Assembly: GCA_964432595.1 (NCBI GenBank)
Contig: CAYSOF010000002.1
Span: 62,001 to 126,000, forward strand
Direction of reading: 5' to 3'
Length of the DNA: 64,000 nt
Source of the DNA: DASYLJ01 sp964432595
Lineage (GTDB): Bacteria > Desulfobacterota > Binatia > DP-6
Part shown: in pieces, positions 51,208-60,004 of the stretch
How the letters are laid out: every line of letters starts with the position of its first letter
Numbering within the stretch: the stretch's first letter is position 1
Translations under genes and position numbers: made by a program
Notes under the pieces: model-generated
What the model was told of the DNA's origin: nothing
Databases searched by the model: none
Seen by the model: the letters and a program-made list of their open reading frames with translations, nothing else

Positions 51208-52560
51208 ATGCGTCGGATGTTGATGGTGGTTGTGGCGGTGCTCCTGGGGGTCGTTGCGCCCGTGTGGGCCGACGAATCGGAGAGCACGCAGCGTCCGTAC
51301 AACGACACCGGCCGCTTCTACTTCTACTTCGAGGGCGGGAACGCGTGGATCCTCGACGACGACATGGTGGACGATCTCGAGTTCACCAGTCCGAACCCGG
51401 GCGCGAACGTCGTCATCGGCGGCGGCGCCGGCTACAACATCACGGACAACTGGGGCGTCGAGCTCCAGGCGCACGGGACCGAGCCCGACGTCGTCTCCAA
51501 GGGACGCGACCGCAAGATCGAGGAGTACAGCAACATCACGGTCGTGCCGGCGGTGCGCTTCCGCTACCCGATCGGCAACGGCCAGGTCGTGCCGTACCTG
51601 ACGGCGGGCATCGGCTACTCGATGAACGACGACAACGACACGGGCGACCCGCGCATCAAGGTCAAGGCCGACGACTCGACCATCGCCGGCTCGGTCGCCG
51701 CCGGCCTCGACTACTTCCTGTCGTCCAACGTCGCGATCGGCATTTCGCTGCACTCGTTCATCTATCCCGACCAGGAGGCGCACCTGATCGAGCGCGACCG
51801 CTTCAACCGCATCACGCTCGACACGAAGCGCGACTTCAACCAGACGACCATCGCGCTGCTCGCGCACCTGAAGCTCTTCCCGGGTGAACCGATGCAGGGC
51901 GACCAGCGCAGCCTGATGGACCTCCTGATCGCGAAGAACGGCCCCTTCGACACCGACGAGCTGCGCGGCTACTTCATCGCCGTCGGCGGCCACACGCAGC
52001 TGTTCTCCGACGAGTTCGGCGGCGGCATCGAGCTGAAGGCGCCGGGCGACTTCAACGCGACGCTCGGCGGCGGCATGGGCTTCAACTACGACCGCCACTG
52101 GGGCGGCGAGATCCTGCTGATCAACAGCGATCCCAACGTGAACCTGCGCCCGCTCGGCAAGTTCGCCGAGTTCAGCAACTTCACGGTGATGCCGCAGGCG
52201 CGCTTCCGCTGGCCGTTCCTCGGCGGGCGGCTCGTGCCCTACGTGACGGCCGGCGTCGGCGTCGCCTTCTACAACATCAACGACAAGCGCGGCACGGTCG
52301 ACATCCCGACCGAGCGCGGCAACGCCGTCACCACGAGCACGCCGACGATCAAGACCGACGAGACGACGGTCGCGGCGAGCGCCGGCGTGGGTGTCGAGTA
52401 CTTCCTGAATCACCACATCAGCATGGGCGTCGCGCTGCCATTCTACATCTACCCGGACGTGAACACGCGCTCGCAGAAGGGCCGCGGCCCGGTCCAGTAC
52501 GGGCACGCGAACTTCTCCGGGCTCGCCGGGCTGATTACGATCAAGGCCTACTTCGAGTAG
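51208..52560 (+). CDS. Outer-membrane protein with two tandem OmpW-like barrels
   Basis: A 450-residue protein with a signal peptide (cleavage near VWAD, about 19-22). Two related barrel units follow, about 33-225 and 246-450. Each opens with GRFYF/LRGYF, has GGGAGYNITDNWG or GGGMGFNYDRHWG, EEYSNITVVPAVRFR or AEFSNFTVMPQARFR, and VPYLTAGIGYSM or VPYVTAGVGVAF, then a hairpin ending in YFLSSNVAIGIS or YFLNHHISMGVA. Single OmpW barrels are about 190-210 residues, so this is a fused duplicate. The C-terminus IKAYFE lacks the classical terminal Phe. It follows the Hsp70 gene by 74 bases and precedes the cyclase by ten. Confidence 0.85.
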   Translation: MRRMLMVVVAVLLGVVAPVWADESESTQRPYNDTGRFYFYFEGGNAWILDDDMVDDLEFTSPNPGANVVIGGGAGYNITDNWGVELQAHGTEPDVVSKGRDRKIEEYSNITVVPAVRFRYPIGNGQVVPYLTAGIGYSMNDDNDTGDPRIKVKADDSTIAGSVAAGLDYFLSSNVAIGISLHSFIYPDQEAHLIERDRFNRITLDTKRDFNQTTIALLAHLKLFPGEPMQGDQRSLMDLLIAKNGPFDTDELRGYFIAVGGHTQLFSDEFGGGIELKAPGDFNATLGGGMGFNYDRHWGGEILLINSDPNVNLRPLGKFAEFSNFTVMPQARFRWPFLGGRLVPYVTAGVGVAFYNINDKRGTVDIPTERGNAVTTSTPTIKTDETTVAASAGVGVEYFLNHHISMGVALPFYIYPDVNTRSQKGRGPVQYGHANFSGLAGLITIKAYFE

Positions 52561-52570
52561 ACCGGTCCGC

Positions 52571-54118
52571 GTGGCGAGCGACGCCGGACGGCCGGGGCTT
52601 CTCCGACGCGCCACCGCGATGTCGATCCTGCCGGCGAACCTCGCCGGCGCGGTCGCCGTCTTCCTCTACTTCAACTACGTCGATCCGCTCGGTGGCGGGC
52701 CGGCGCCCGGGTCGATCGAGGCGGCGATCGTCTTTGCCGGGGTCACCGGGACGATGCTCATCGTCAACTGGTACCTCGGCACGCGGTGGACGCATCCCAT
52801 CCGGCGCTGGCAGGCGCGCCTTCTCGAAGGTGCCGACCCGTCGGCCGTGCCGACCGACATCCGCCGGCGCGTGCTGAACGCCGCTCTGGCGAACGCGATC
52901 CTGAGCCTCGCGGGCTGGACGCTGGCCGGCCTCTTCTACTTCGTCAACCTGCGCTTCGTGTTCGGCACGGAGACGTTCGAGAGCCTGCGGATCTTCTCGG
53001 CGATCGTGCTCGTCGGCGGCCCCGTCACGTCGGCGCTCGCGTTCCTCGTCAGCGAGTACCACTGGCGGCGCGAGATCCCGCGATTCTTCCCCGACGGCCA
53101 GCTCGAGCGTTCGGGCGTGCTGCGCCTGCCGATCCGCATGCGGCTCGCGGCGACGTTCCTGCTGACGTCGGTGCTGCCGCTGCTGCTGACGTTGATGGTC
53201 GACCTCGTCATCCAGTGGCGCGAGCTGGGCGGCATGGGGCCGATGTGGAGCCGGCTCCTGCGCGCGCAGCTCTTCCTCGTGGTGATCACCGGCGTGGCGT
53301 CGACGATCATGGCGTTCCTCGTCGCGCGCTTCATCAACCATCCGGTCCAGGCGCTCCGCTCGGCGATGATGTCCGTCGCCGACGGCAACCTCGACGTGCG
53401 GGTACCGGTCCGCAGCACCGACGAGCTGGGCGAGCTGAACCAGCACTTCAACTCGATGGTGAAGAGCCTCCGGCAGGCGGCGCGCGCGCGCGAGCTGTTC
53501 GGCCGCTACGTGAGTCCGGCGGTCGCGCGCCAGGCGCTCGAGCGCGGCGTCAACCTGGGCGGCGAAGTCGTGCATGCGACCGCGATGTTCGTCGACTTGC
53601 GCGGCTTCACGGCGCTGACCGAGCGCGTGCCGGCGACGGCGGTCGTGGAGGTTCTGAACGCATACTACGCGGTCGTCGAGAGCATCTGCGATCGGGAAGG
53701 CGGCGTGATCACGCAGTTCCTGGGCGACGGCGTGGTGGTCGTCTTCGGTGGCCCGCTGCGTCCCGCCGACGACCACGCGCATCGCGCGGTGATGGCGGCG
53801 GTCGGCATCCAGCGCGCCCTGCATGCGCGGACGTCGGGCCTCCCGCTCGAGGCCGGCATCGGCGTCTGCACCGGTAACCTGATCGCGGGCAACGTGCGCG
53901 CGCGCCAGCGCGTCGTCTACACGATCGTCGGCGACTCGGTGAACCAGGCGGCGCGCCTTCAGGTGCAGACGCGCGAGCTCGGTGCGTCCATCCTGATCAC
54001 CGAGAGCACGCGCGCGGGGCTCGGCGAGCTGCCCGCCGACGTACGCGTGCGGCCCGTCGGTGCGGTGCGGCTGCGTGGGTTGGGCGAGGCGGTGATGGTG
54101 CACGCCGTCGAGGCGTGA
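52571..54118 (+). CDS. Membrane adenylate/guanylate cyclase with HAMP domain
   Basis: A 515-residue protein starting at GTG 52571. About six hydrophobic helices occupy residues 18-265; a HAMP domain follows (about 260-312, ARFINHPVQALRSAMMSVADGN), then a class III cyclase domain (about 325-515). The first metal Asp is in TAMFVDLRGFTAL (about 341) and the second in FLGDGVVVVFGG (about 385); VGDSVNQAARLQ covers the transition-state region. It probably makes cAMP or cGMP in response to a membrane signal. It follows the double-barrel gene by ten bases, so envelope sensing is an attractive but unproven idea. Confidence 0.88.
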   Translation: MASDAGRPGLLRRATAMSILPANLAGAVAVFLYFNYVDPLGGGPAPGSIEAAIVFAGVTGTMLIVNWYLGTRWTHPIRRWQARLLEGADPSAVPTDIRRRVLNAALANAILSLAGWTLAGLFYFVNLRFVFGTETFESLRIFSAIVLVGGPVTSALAFLVSEYHWRREIPRFFPDGQLERSGVLRLPIRMRLAATFLLTSVLPLLLTLMVDLVIQWRELGGMGPMWSRLLRAQLFLVVITGVASTIMAFLVARFINHPVQALRSAMMSVADGNLDVRVPVRSTDELGELNQHFNSMVKSLRQAARARELFGRYVSPAVARQALERGVNLGGEVVHATAMFVDLRGFTALTERVPATAVVEVLNAYYAVVESICDREGGVITQFLGDGVVVVFGGPLRPADDHAHRAVMAAVGIQRALHARTSGLPLEAGIGVCTGNLIAGNVRARQRVVYTIVGDSVNQAARLQVQTRELGASILITESTRAGLGELPADVRVRPVGAVRLRGLGEAVMVHAVEA

Positions 54119-54120
54119 GC

Positions 54121-54807
54121 CTACGGGCCGAACAGCGTCCCGTGCCACCAGCGCAGCGCGACCGTCAGCGCGAGCCCGCCGGCGATCGGGCCGATCGGCA
54201 GCTCGGTCGGGACGAGACGCTGCCGTCCGGTCACGATCGCCGCGAACGGCACGAGCGACGTCTGTCGCACGAGCTCGGCGTAGCCCGGCTTGTCGCGCGA
54301 AAGACGCGCGTCCTGATGCCGCGAGCCGATCCACACCCACACGGGAAACCCGCCGTAGAAGAGGACGTCGCCGAGCGAGCCGTTCACGAGGAGATGCGCG
54401 ACGCCCCAGCAGCCGAACGCGGCGAGCATCGGGTGGCGCGTGATGCGCATGACCCCGCGCGGCTCGGTGCTCGCGCCCGGCGCCGCCATCGAGCTCGGCG
54501 CGGCGGACGACGGCACGAGCGAGCAGACGAGCAGCGCCATCGCGAGCGCGTTCAGCGCGTAGTTGACGCCGCGGGCGACGTCGGGTGGGCCGATCGTCGT
54601 CCATAGCAGCGGGCCGGCGTGCTTGTGCGTGGCGAAGACCCACACCAGCGGGATGAACGACGCGAGGACCGCCAGGGAGTAGACGCCCTGGAACCCCTGC
54701 GCACCGAGTCGGTCGATCAGGCGAGGCCGCAGCGGCGTGGACGACAGGATCACGTGCGTGACCCCGAAGACCACCCAGAGCCCGGCGATGGCGAGAGAGG
54801 CGCCCAC
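54121..54807 (-). CDS. NnrU-family membrane protein
   Basis: A 228-residue polytopic protein with five to six hydrophobic helices. MRITRHPMLAAFGCWG (about 118-133) is the (R)xxRHPxxxG motif shared by NnrU and isoprenylcysteine-methyltransferase-like proteins, and a basic patch DKPGYAELVRQTS follows. NnrU was linked to nitric oxide reduction in some bacteria but its biochemical role is unclear, and no denitrification genes are here. Its start faces a 298-base intergenic stretch. Confidence 0.82.
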   Translation of the reverse strand: MGASLAIAGLWVVFGVTHVILSSTPLRPRLIDRLGAQGFQGVYSLAVLASFIPLVWVFATHKHAGPLLWTTIGPPDVARGVNYALNALAMALLVCSLVPSSAAPSSMAAPGASTEPRGVMRITRHPMLAAFGCWGVAHLLVNGSLGDVLFYGGFPVWVWIGSRHQDARLSRDKPGYAELVRQTSLVPFAAIVTGRQRLVPTELPIGPIAGGLALTVALRWWHGTLFGP

Positions 54808-55105
54808 CTGCGCGCTTACTACTCTCGCCGCGAAGGAATGTCAGCCCGACGTGACGGGGCGTCCGCGGCCCGATCCAACCGAGATGCGACCCGACCGTTT
54901 GTCCACTTTCTCACGCTGAGGCTTGACAGGTTTTCATGACGTCGTTGGACGGTGTCGACGGTGTCCGCGTGGCCTGCCCTGGAATGCGCTGAGGTGACGA
55001 GGGCGCCACGAGCCGTGCCGATCCGTGGCGCGTGTCAGGCCGTCGCGTTTCCGTTTGCGTGCCCCGGCGCCGCAACGCCGGAAAACCGCATGGTACAAGG
55101 CTGCC
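54808..55105. other. 298-base divergent intergenic region
   Basis: This separates the divergent nnrU-like and DUF222-HNH genes. I see no coding stretch with local codon use. A consensus -35 box TTGACA sits at 54923-54928 on the plus strand but has no good -10 partner, and a 6-bp hairpin (CCGGCG at 55064 with CGCCGG ending 55081) lies just upstream of the HNH start. Nothing else is evident. Confidence 0.4.
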
Positions 55106-56380
55106 ATGAACACGCCCGAGGTCGATCGGCTCGCCGACGAGATCGCCGAGCTCTCCGCCCACATCGACGCCGCCACCCATCGCTGCTTGACGCTGATCGC
55201 GCGCTTCGACGAGCTCGAAGGCTGGGGCGAGCACGGCGCACGCACCTGCGCACACTGGCTGTCGTGGCGCGTCGGCCTGGAGCTCGGCGCCGCGCGAGAG
55301 CACGTGCGGGTCGCACGGGCGCTGCGCGCGCTGCCGCAGATCGACGACGCGCTCCGCCACGGGCGCGTGAGCTACTCGAAGGTCCGCGCGCTCACGCGCG
55401 TCGCGCTGCCGGAGAACGAAGGCCACCTGCTCGAGATGGCGCGCGCGTCGACGGCGTCGCAGCTCGAGCGCATCTGCCGCGGCTACCGGCGCGCCGTCCG
55501 CAATGCGACGGCCGTGACGTGGGCCGACGAAGACGAGGAGCGCTGGGTGCACGAGCGGCTGACCGACGGTGGCCACGTACGGATCACCATCCAGCTCCAT
55601 CCCGAGGAGGCGGCGGTGCTCCGGCGAGCGATCGAGGCGGCGACGTTCGAGCGACACGTTTCCGCGGGAACGCGGCAGGCGCCCATGCGGCGGGCCGATG
55701 CGCTCGTCGCCGTTGCCGAGCGTTTCCTCACGACGACCGAGCCGCGCGACGCCGGACCGCCGGTAGAGGTGATCGTACACGTGGAGGCCGCGGACGACCC
55801 CGATGCCGAAATCGGCGCCACGCTCGACGACGGCACGGCCGTATCGCGGACGACGACGGATCGACTGATGTGCGATGCGGCCGTGGTCGAGGTGCGGGAA
55901 GACGGCGACGGGGCGATCCACGACGTGGGTCGCCGTCGCCGCACAATTCCGATGCTGCTGCGGCGTGCGTTGCACCTCCGCGACCGCGGCTGCCGCTTTC
56001 CGGGATGCACCAACCGTTACGTCGACGGGCATCACGTCGTGCCGTGGTCGCGGGGTGGGCCGACGACGCTCGCGAACCTGTTGTCGCTCTGTCGCCGGCA
56101 CCACACGTTCGTCCACGACCGCGGTATCCGGATCGTGCCCGAGGCCGACGGCTTCCGCTTCGTGAACGAGAAGGGTGTCGTCATCGAGCCGAGCGCGACG
56201 CCGCCATCGCTCGGACCGTCCCCGATCGATGCGTTGCTCGCAGGCATCCGCAGCGGCGGAGTCGTGATCGACGCGTCCACGAACGCATCGACCTGGGACG
56301 GGAAGCCCGCCGACTACGATCACGCCAATTTCGTGCTGATGGCACGCCACCAACTGGATGGGTGGCCGAACCCGACGTGA
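55106..56380 (+). CDS. DUF222-HNH endonuclease (13E12-like)
   Basis: A 424-residue protein with an N-terminal helical DUF222 domain (about 1-260) and a C-terminal HNH nuclease. The zinc-HNH motif is CRFPGC at about 296-301, then DGHHVVPWSRGGPT with catalytic His and the C-terminal LCRRHHTFVHD. This architecture is the 13E12/REP13E12 family, abundant in Actinobacteria, often in many copies and near mobile regions. The start is ATG 55106. Such proteins may be domesticated nucleases or components of selfish elements; no partner genes, terminal repeats or duplications are visible around it. Confidence 0.88.
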   Translation: MNTPEVDRLADEIAELSAHIDAATHRCLTLIARFDELEGWGEHGARTCAHWLSWRVGLELGAAREHVRVARALRALPQIDDALRHGRVSYSKVRALTRVALPENEGHLLEMARASTASQLERICRGYRRAVRNATAVTWADEDEERWVHERLTDGGHVRITIQLHPEEAAVLRRAIEAATFERHVSAGTRQAPMRRADALVAVAERFLTTTEPRDAGPPVEVIVHVEAADDPDAEIGATLDDGTAVSRTTTDRLMCDAAVVEVREDGDGAIHDVGRRRRTIPMLLRRALHLRDRGCRFPGCTNRYVDGHHVVPWSRGGPTTLANLLSLCRRHHTFVHDRGIRIVPEADGFRFVNEKGVVIEPSATPPSLGPSPIDALLAGIRSGGVVIDASTNASTWDGKPADYDHANFVLMARHQLDGWPNPT

Positions 56381-56464
56381 GGCGTGGCGCCGAGGGCGGT
56401 GGCACGCCCGGGGCAGGACTCAGGACTATTGAAGCCATAGTCGGGCGGCACGTAGTAGGGCGGC

Positions 56465-56959
56465 ATGCCGTCCCGCCGAATCATGGCGCTCCTGATCCTG
56501 ATCTCGACCGTTGGAACCACTGCCGCCATCCCGCCAGCGATAGTCCGACAGGAGATGCGCGGCTACTTCCAGCATGGCTTTCGTATTGCGGCGTCCGTTC
56601 GTTGCGCTTTCTTCGAAGCCTACGAGGTCCGTTGCGAAGGCCAATGGCGATGCCGTCCGTCGATCGGCAACCGACGCACGGCGTGTCCGGTCCCTCGTGG
56701 AACCGTGGACTTCACCATCTACACGGAGTTCGATTCCCCGCAGCCGTCCCCGCCCGCGCGACCCGCACCGGGGGGCGTGATCGGGGACGATGGAAGCTAC
56801 TGCACCATGGTCGCGAACGTCCCGTATCAGTTTCCAGCTGAGATGCTCGAAGTCCCAGGCCTCTACGGCACCATGGCGTGCTTTGATGCCGGTGGACAAA
56901 GCGTGCTTTCGCAGCAGTTCGGCCTACGAACCACGCGGGCCGCGCGCATCGACGACTAG
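56465..56959 (+). CDS. Small exported protein of unknown function, atypical codon use
   Basis: A 164-residue protein with a short signal peptide (hydrophobic about 7-21, TTAAIP). The mature part has six cysteines, including RCEGQWRCRPS and RTACPVP. Third codon positions are clearly less GC-rich than in its neighbours (ata, gga, att, cgt and ctt codons are common), hinting at recent acquisition. It sits alone between the DUF222-HNH and ABC-F genes. No family recognised; a shorter antisense frame exists but lacks exported or domain features. Confidence 0.55.
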   Translation: MPSRRIMALLILISTVGTTAAIPPAIVRQEMRGYFQHGFRIAASVRCAFFEAYEVRCEGQWRCRPSIGNRRTACPVPRGTVDFTIYTEFDSPQPSPPARPAPGGVIGDDGSYCTMVANVPYQFPAEMLEVPGLYGTMACFDAGGQSVLSQQFGLRTTRAARIDD

Positions 56960-57096
56960 CCGGCGCTCACCTCGTCGAGGAGCGCCGCCACCTCACAGCT
57001 CGCTTCGTGCCGCAAATTAGGACGCCACCCCGACTCGAAAGGCCCGGCACCGACGGGGTTGCTCCCCCGCGCCCCACGGGGCATCTAGGACGGCTG

Positions 57097-58761
57097 ATGA
57101 TTTCCCTGGCCGGCGTGAGCAAGCGCTACGGCACGCAGGTCGTCCTCGACGACGTGGCGTGGACGGTGCCGCTCGGCTCCCGCGTGGGGCTCACGGGCCC
57201 GAACGGCGCCGGCAAGTCGACGCTGCTCAAGATCCTCTCCGGGCAGCTCGAGCCCGACGCCGGCGGGGTGGCCATGCCGCGCGGCACGCGCGTCGGCTAC
57301 CTGCCGCAGCACATCCTCGGCCAGGGCGGCATCAGCGTGCTCGACCACGCGCTTGCGGCGTTCGCCGACCTGCACGCCCTCGAGGCCCGGCGCGCCGACC
57401 TCGAGCACCAGATGGCCACCGTCGATCCGCAGAGCGACGGCTACCAGGCGATCATGGACCGCTACATGGCCGTCTGCGAGGAGTGGGACCAGAACGGCCG
57501 CTACGACATCGAGTCGGAGACGGAGACCGTCCTGCACGGCCTGGGCTTCGTCGACGCCGACATGGACCGCGACTGCGGCGATCTGTCCGGCGGCTGGCAG
57601 ATGCGCGTCCACCTGGCGCAGCTGCTGCTCCGTCGTCCCGACCTGCTGCTGCTCGACGAGCCGACGAACTACCTCGACCTCGAAGCGCGCAACTGGCTCG
57701 AGGAGTTCCTCGCGTCGTATCCCGGCACGGTCATCCTCGTCGCGCACGATCGCTACTTCCTCGACGTCGCCGTCGACCACATCGCCGAGGTGCTGCACGG
57801 CAAGGTGACCGACTACGCGATGAACTACAGCCGCTACCTCGAGGAGCGCGAGACGCGCCTCGAGCTGGCGCGCGCCGCGTACGAGAACCAGAAGGAGGAG
57901 ATTGAGCGCATCGAGTCGTTCATCTCCCGCTTCCGCTACCAGGCGTCGAAGGCGGCGCTGGTGCAGAGCCGCATCAAGCAGCTCGAGCGCATCGAGCGCC
58001 TCAAGCCGCCGGACGGCACCGAGCGCGTGCTCAAGATCCGCCTGCCCGAGGCGCCGCGCGGCGGCCGCATCACGATCGAGCTGAAGGACATCCACAAGCG
58101 TTACGATCAGAAGGAAGTCTACGGCGGGGTCGACGTCGCCATCGAGCGCGGCGCGCGCGTCGCACTGGTCGGCCCGAACGGCGCCGGCAAGACGACGATG
58201 CTGAAGATCATGGCCGACGTGATCAAGCCCGACGGCGGGACGCGCACGCTCGGGCACAACGTCAGCATCGGCTACTTCGCGCAGGATCACGCCGAGGCGC
58301 TCGTGTCGACGCGCTCGGTGCTGAACGAGGTGCTGAGCGTCGCGACGATGGAGACGGCGCCGCACGTGCGCGGGCTCCTCGGCGCGTTCCTCTTCTCCGG
58401 TGACGCGGTCGACAAGCGCGTCGGCGTGCTGTCCGGCGGTGAGCGCAGCCGTCTCGTCCTGGCGAAGCTCTTGCTCGAGCCCGTCAACTGCCTGCTGCTC
58501 GACGAGCCGACGAACCACCTCGACCTGACGGCGAAGGAAGTGCTGCTCGAAGCGCTGCTGTCGTACAACGGGACGATCATCATCGTCGCGCACGACCGCT
58601 ACATCCTCGACCGGCTCCCGACGCAGGTCATCGAGGTCGGCGACGGCAAGGCCGTCCGCTGGCTCGGCAACTACGAGGACTACCTGCGCCAGAAGGAGGC
58701 CGCCCTGAAGGCGCCGCCTCCGCCGCCGGCCAAGGCGGCCGGCAAGTCCGCGCGCCGTTAG
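57097..58761 (+). CDS. ABC-F family ATPase (EttA/Uup-like)
   Basis: A 554-residue protein with two ABC domains and no membrane part. Walker A copies GPNGAGKST (about 35-43) and GPNGAGKTT (about 359-367), signature LSGGW and LSGGERSR, and Walker B LLLLDEPTN and CLLLDEPTN are intact. Between the domains is the charged interdomain linker with SKAALVQSRIKQLERIERL. ABC-F proteins act on ribosomes as translation factors or antibiotic-protection proteins. ATG 57097 has AGGA upstream; the frame upstream is not conserved. Its TAG stop shares CTAG with the convergent DUF1003 gene. Confidence 0.92.
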   Translation: MISLAGVSKRYGTQVVLDDVAWTVPLGSRVGLTGPNGAGKSTLLKILSGQLEPDAGGVAMPRGTRVGYLPQHILGQGGISVLDHALAAFADLHALEARRADLEHQMATVDPQSDGYQAIMDRYMAVCEEWDQNGRYDIESETETVLHGLGFVDADMDRDCGDLSGGWQMRVHLAQLLLRRPDLLLLDEPTNYLDLEARNWLEEFLASYPGTVILVAHDRYFLDVAVDHIAEVLHGKVTDYAMNYSRYLEERETRLELARAAYENQKEEIERIESFISRFRYQASKAALVQSRIKQLERIERLKPPDGTERVLKIRLPEAPRGGRITIELKDIHKRYDQKEVYGGVDVAIERGARVALVGPNGAGKTTMLKIMADVIKPDGGTRTLGHNVSIGYFAQDHAEALVSTRSVLNEVLSVATMETAPHVRGLLGAFLFSGDAVDKRVGVLSGGERSRLVLAKLLLEPVNCLLLDEPTNHLDLTAKEVLLEALLSYNGTIIIVAHDRYILDRLPTQVIEVGDGKAVRWLGNYEDYLRQKEAALKAPPPPPAKAAGKSARR

Positions 58762-59273
58762 CTCCGCGACGCCAGCGTGCGCAGCTCCGCGACGTGATCG
58801 CTGAGCGTCCGCTCCATGCGGGCGATCGCGCGCAGGATGAGCTCGTCCTGGTGCGCGAGGTGCGCGAGCACCACCTCGAGCTCGCGCTCGGAGACGCGAT
58901 TCACCTCGTAGTCGTTCTCGGCCGCGATGCGGTCCTTCGCCGCCTGCCGGTTCTGGCTCATCATGACGATCGGACCGGTGTAGGCGGCCTGAAAGCTGAG
59001 CACGAGGTTCAGCAGGATGAACGGGTAGGGGTCCCAGGGCTTCTCCGACGCCCACCAGCCCGCGGCCAGCACGACGTTCAGCACGATCCACATGCCGAGG
59101 AGCGCCGTCTGCGTCAGGATGAACGACCAGCTGCCGACGACCTCCGCGACCCCGTCGGCGACGCGATCGCCGAAGGTCCGTTGCTCCTCGTGCAGCGCGT
59201 TGACGTTCTGGATCGCTGGATGGTCGTGCACGTAGCGCTGCGCGGGGCCGGACTCGATGTCGTCGTCCATCAT
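58758..59273 (-). CDS. DUF1003 membrane protein
   Basis: A 171-residue protein. The DUF1003 core has two membrane helices (about 48-70 and 84-104: SWSFILTQTALLGMWIVLN, then PFILLNLVLSFQAAYTGPI) followed by MMSQNRQAAKDR and a helical, charged cytoplasmic C-terminus. The family is widespread and uncharacterised; some are stress-induced. It is divergent from the HAD gene and convergent with the ABC-F gene, overlapping it by four bases. No function assigned. Confidence 0.87.
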   Translation of the reverse strand: MMDDDIESGPAQRYVHDHPAIQNVNALHEEQRTFGDRVADGVAEVVGSWSFILTQTALLGMWIVLNVVLAAGWWASEKPWDPYPFILLNLVLSFQAAYTGPIVMMSQNRQAAKDRIAAENDYEVNRVSERELEVVLAHLAHQDELILRAIARMERTLSDHVAELRTLASRS

Positions 59274-59332
59274 GGCCGCCCGCTATACCCGCGTCCGGGC
59301 GCATCGCAAGCCGATCTGGTGTAGAAGGCCGC

Positions 59333-60004
59333 ATGCATTCCGTCGTCACCCTCATCGACGTCGACAACACGCTCCTCGACAACGACCGCGTCGTCGGCGA
59401 CCTGATGCGCCACCTCGAACGCGAGGTCGGCGCCGAGCGGCAGAAGCGCTACTGGGAGCTCTTCGAGCTGATCCGCACGGAGCTCGGCTACGCCGACTAT
59501 CTCGGCGCCCTCCAGCGCTACCGCATGGAGAACATGCGCGACCCGCACCTGCTCACGGTGTCGACGTTCCTGATCAACTACCCGTTCGCGAACCGCCTCT
59601 TCCCCGAGTCGCTCGACGCCATCGACCACGCGAAGACGTGGGGGCCGACGGTGATCCTCTCCGACGGCGACGTCGTCTTCCAGCCGCGCAAGATCGAGCG
59701 CTCCGGCCTCTTCAGCGCCGTCGACCGCAACGTCCTCATCTACGTGCACAAGGAGCAGGAGCTCGACGACGTCGAGCGCCGCTACCCGTCCGAGCACTAC
59801 ATCATGGTCGACGACAAGCTCCGCCTGCTCACCGCGATCAAGAAGTACTGGGGCAAGAAGGTGACGACGGTGTTCCCCAAGCAGGGCCACTACGCGCGCG
59901 ACCCGAAGGAGCTGAAGAACCCCGCCGCCGACGTGACGATCGAGCGCATCGGCGAGCTGCTGGAATGGGACCTGCCGCGGCTGAAGGCGGCGGCCGGCGG
60001 TTAG
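59333..60004 (+). CDS. HAD-superfamily hydrolase
   Basis: A 223-residue HAD protein. Motif I DVDNTLLDND (nucleophile Asp 9, general acid Asp 11), motif II ILSDGD (about 104) and motif IV MVDDKLRLL (Asp pair about 160) are intact. A helical cap lies between motifs I and II (about 20-85). It is likely a small-molecule phosphatase; the cap does not tell the substrate. It is divergent from DUF1003 and convergent with the collagen-like secreted gene, sharing CTAG stops. Confidence 0.85.
   Translation: MHSVVTLIDVDNTLLDNDRVVGDLMRHLEREVGAERQKRYWELFELIRTELGYADYLGALQRYRMENMRDPHLLTVSTFLINYPFANRLFPESLDAIDHAKTWGPTVILSDGDVVFQPRKIERSGLFSAVDRNVLIYVHKEQELDDVERRYPSEHYIMVDDKLRLLTAIKKYWGKKVTTVFPKQGHYARDPKELKNPAADVTIERIGELLEWDLPRLKAAAGG

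Noticed and set aside
55106..56380. Toxin-antitoxin or mobile element around the DUF222-HNH gene
   Set aside because: No terminal inverted repeats, target duplications, transposase or antitoxin-sized partner are visible.
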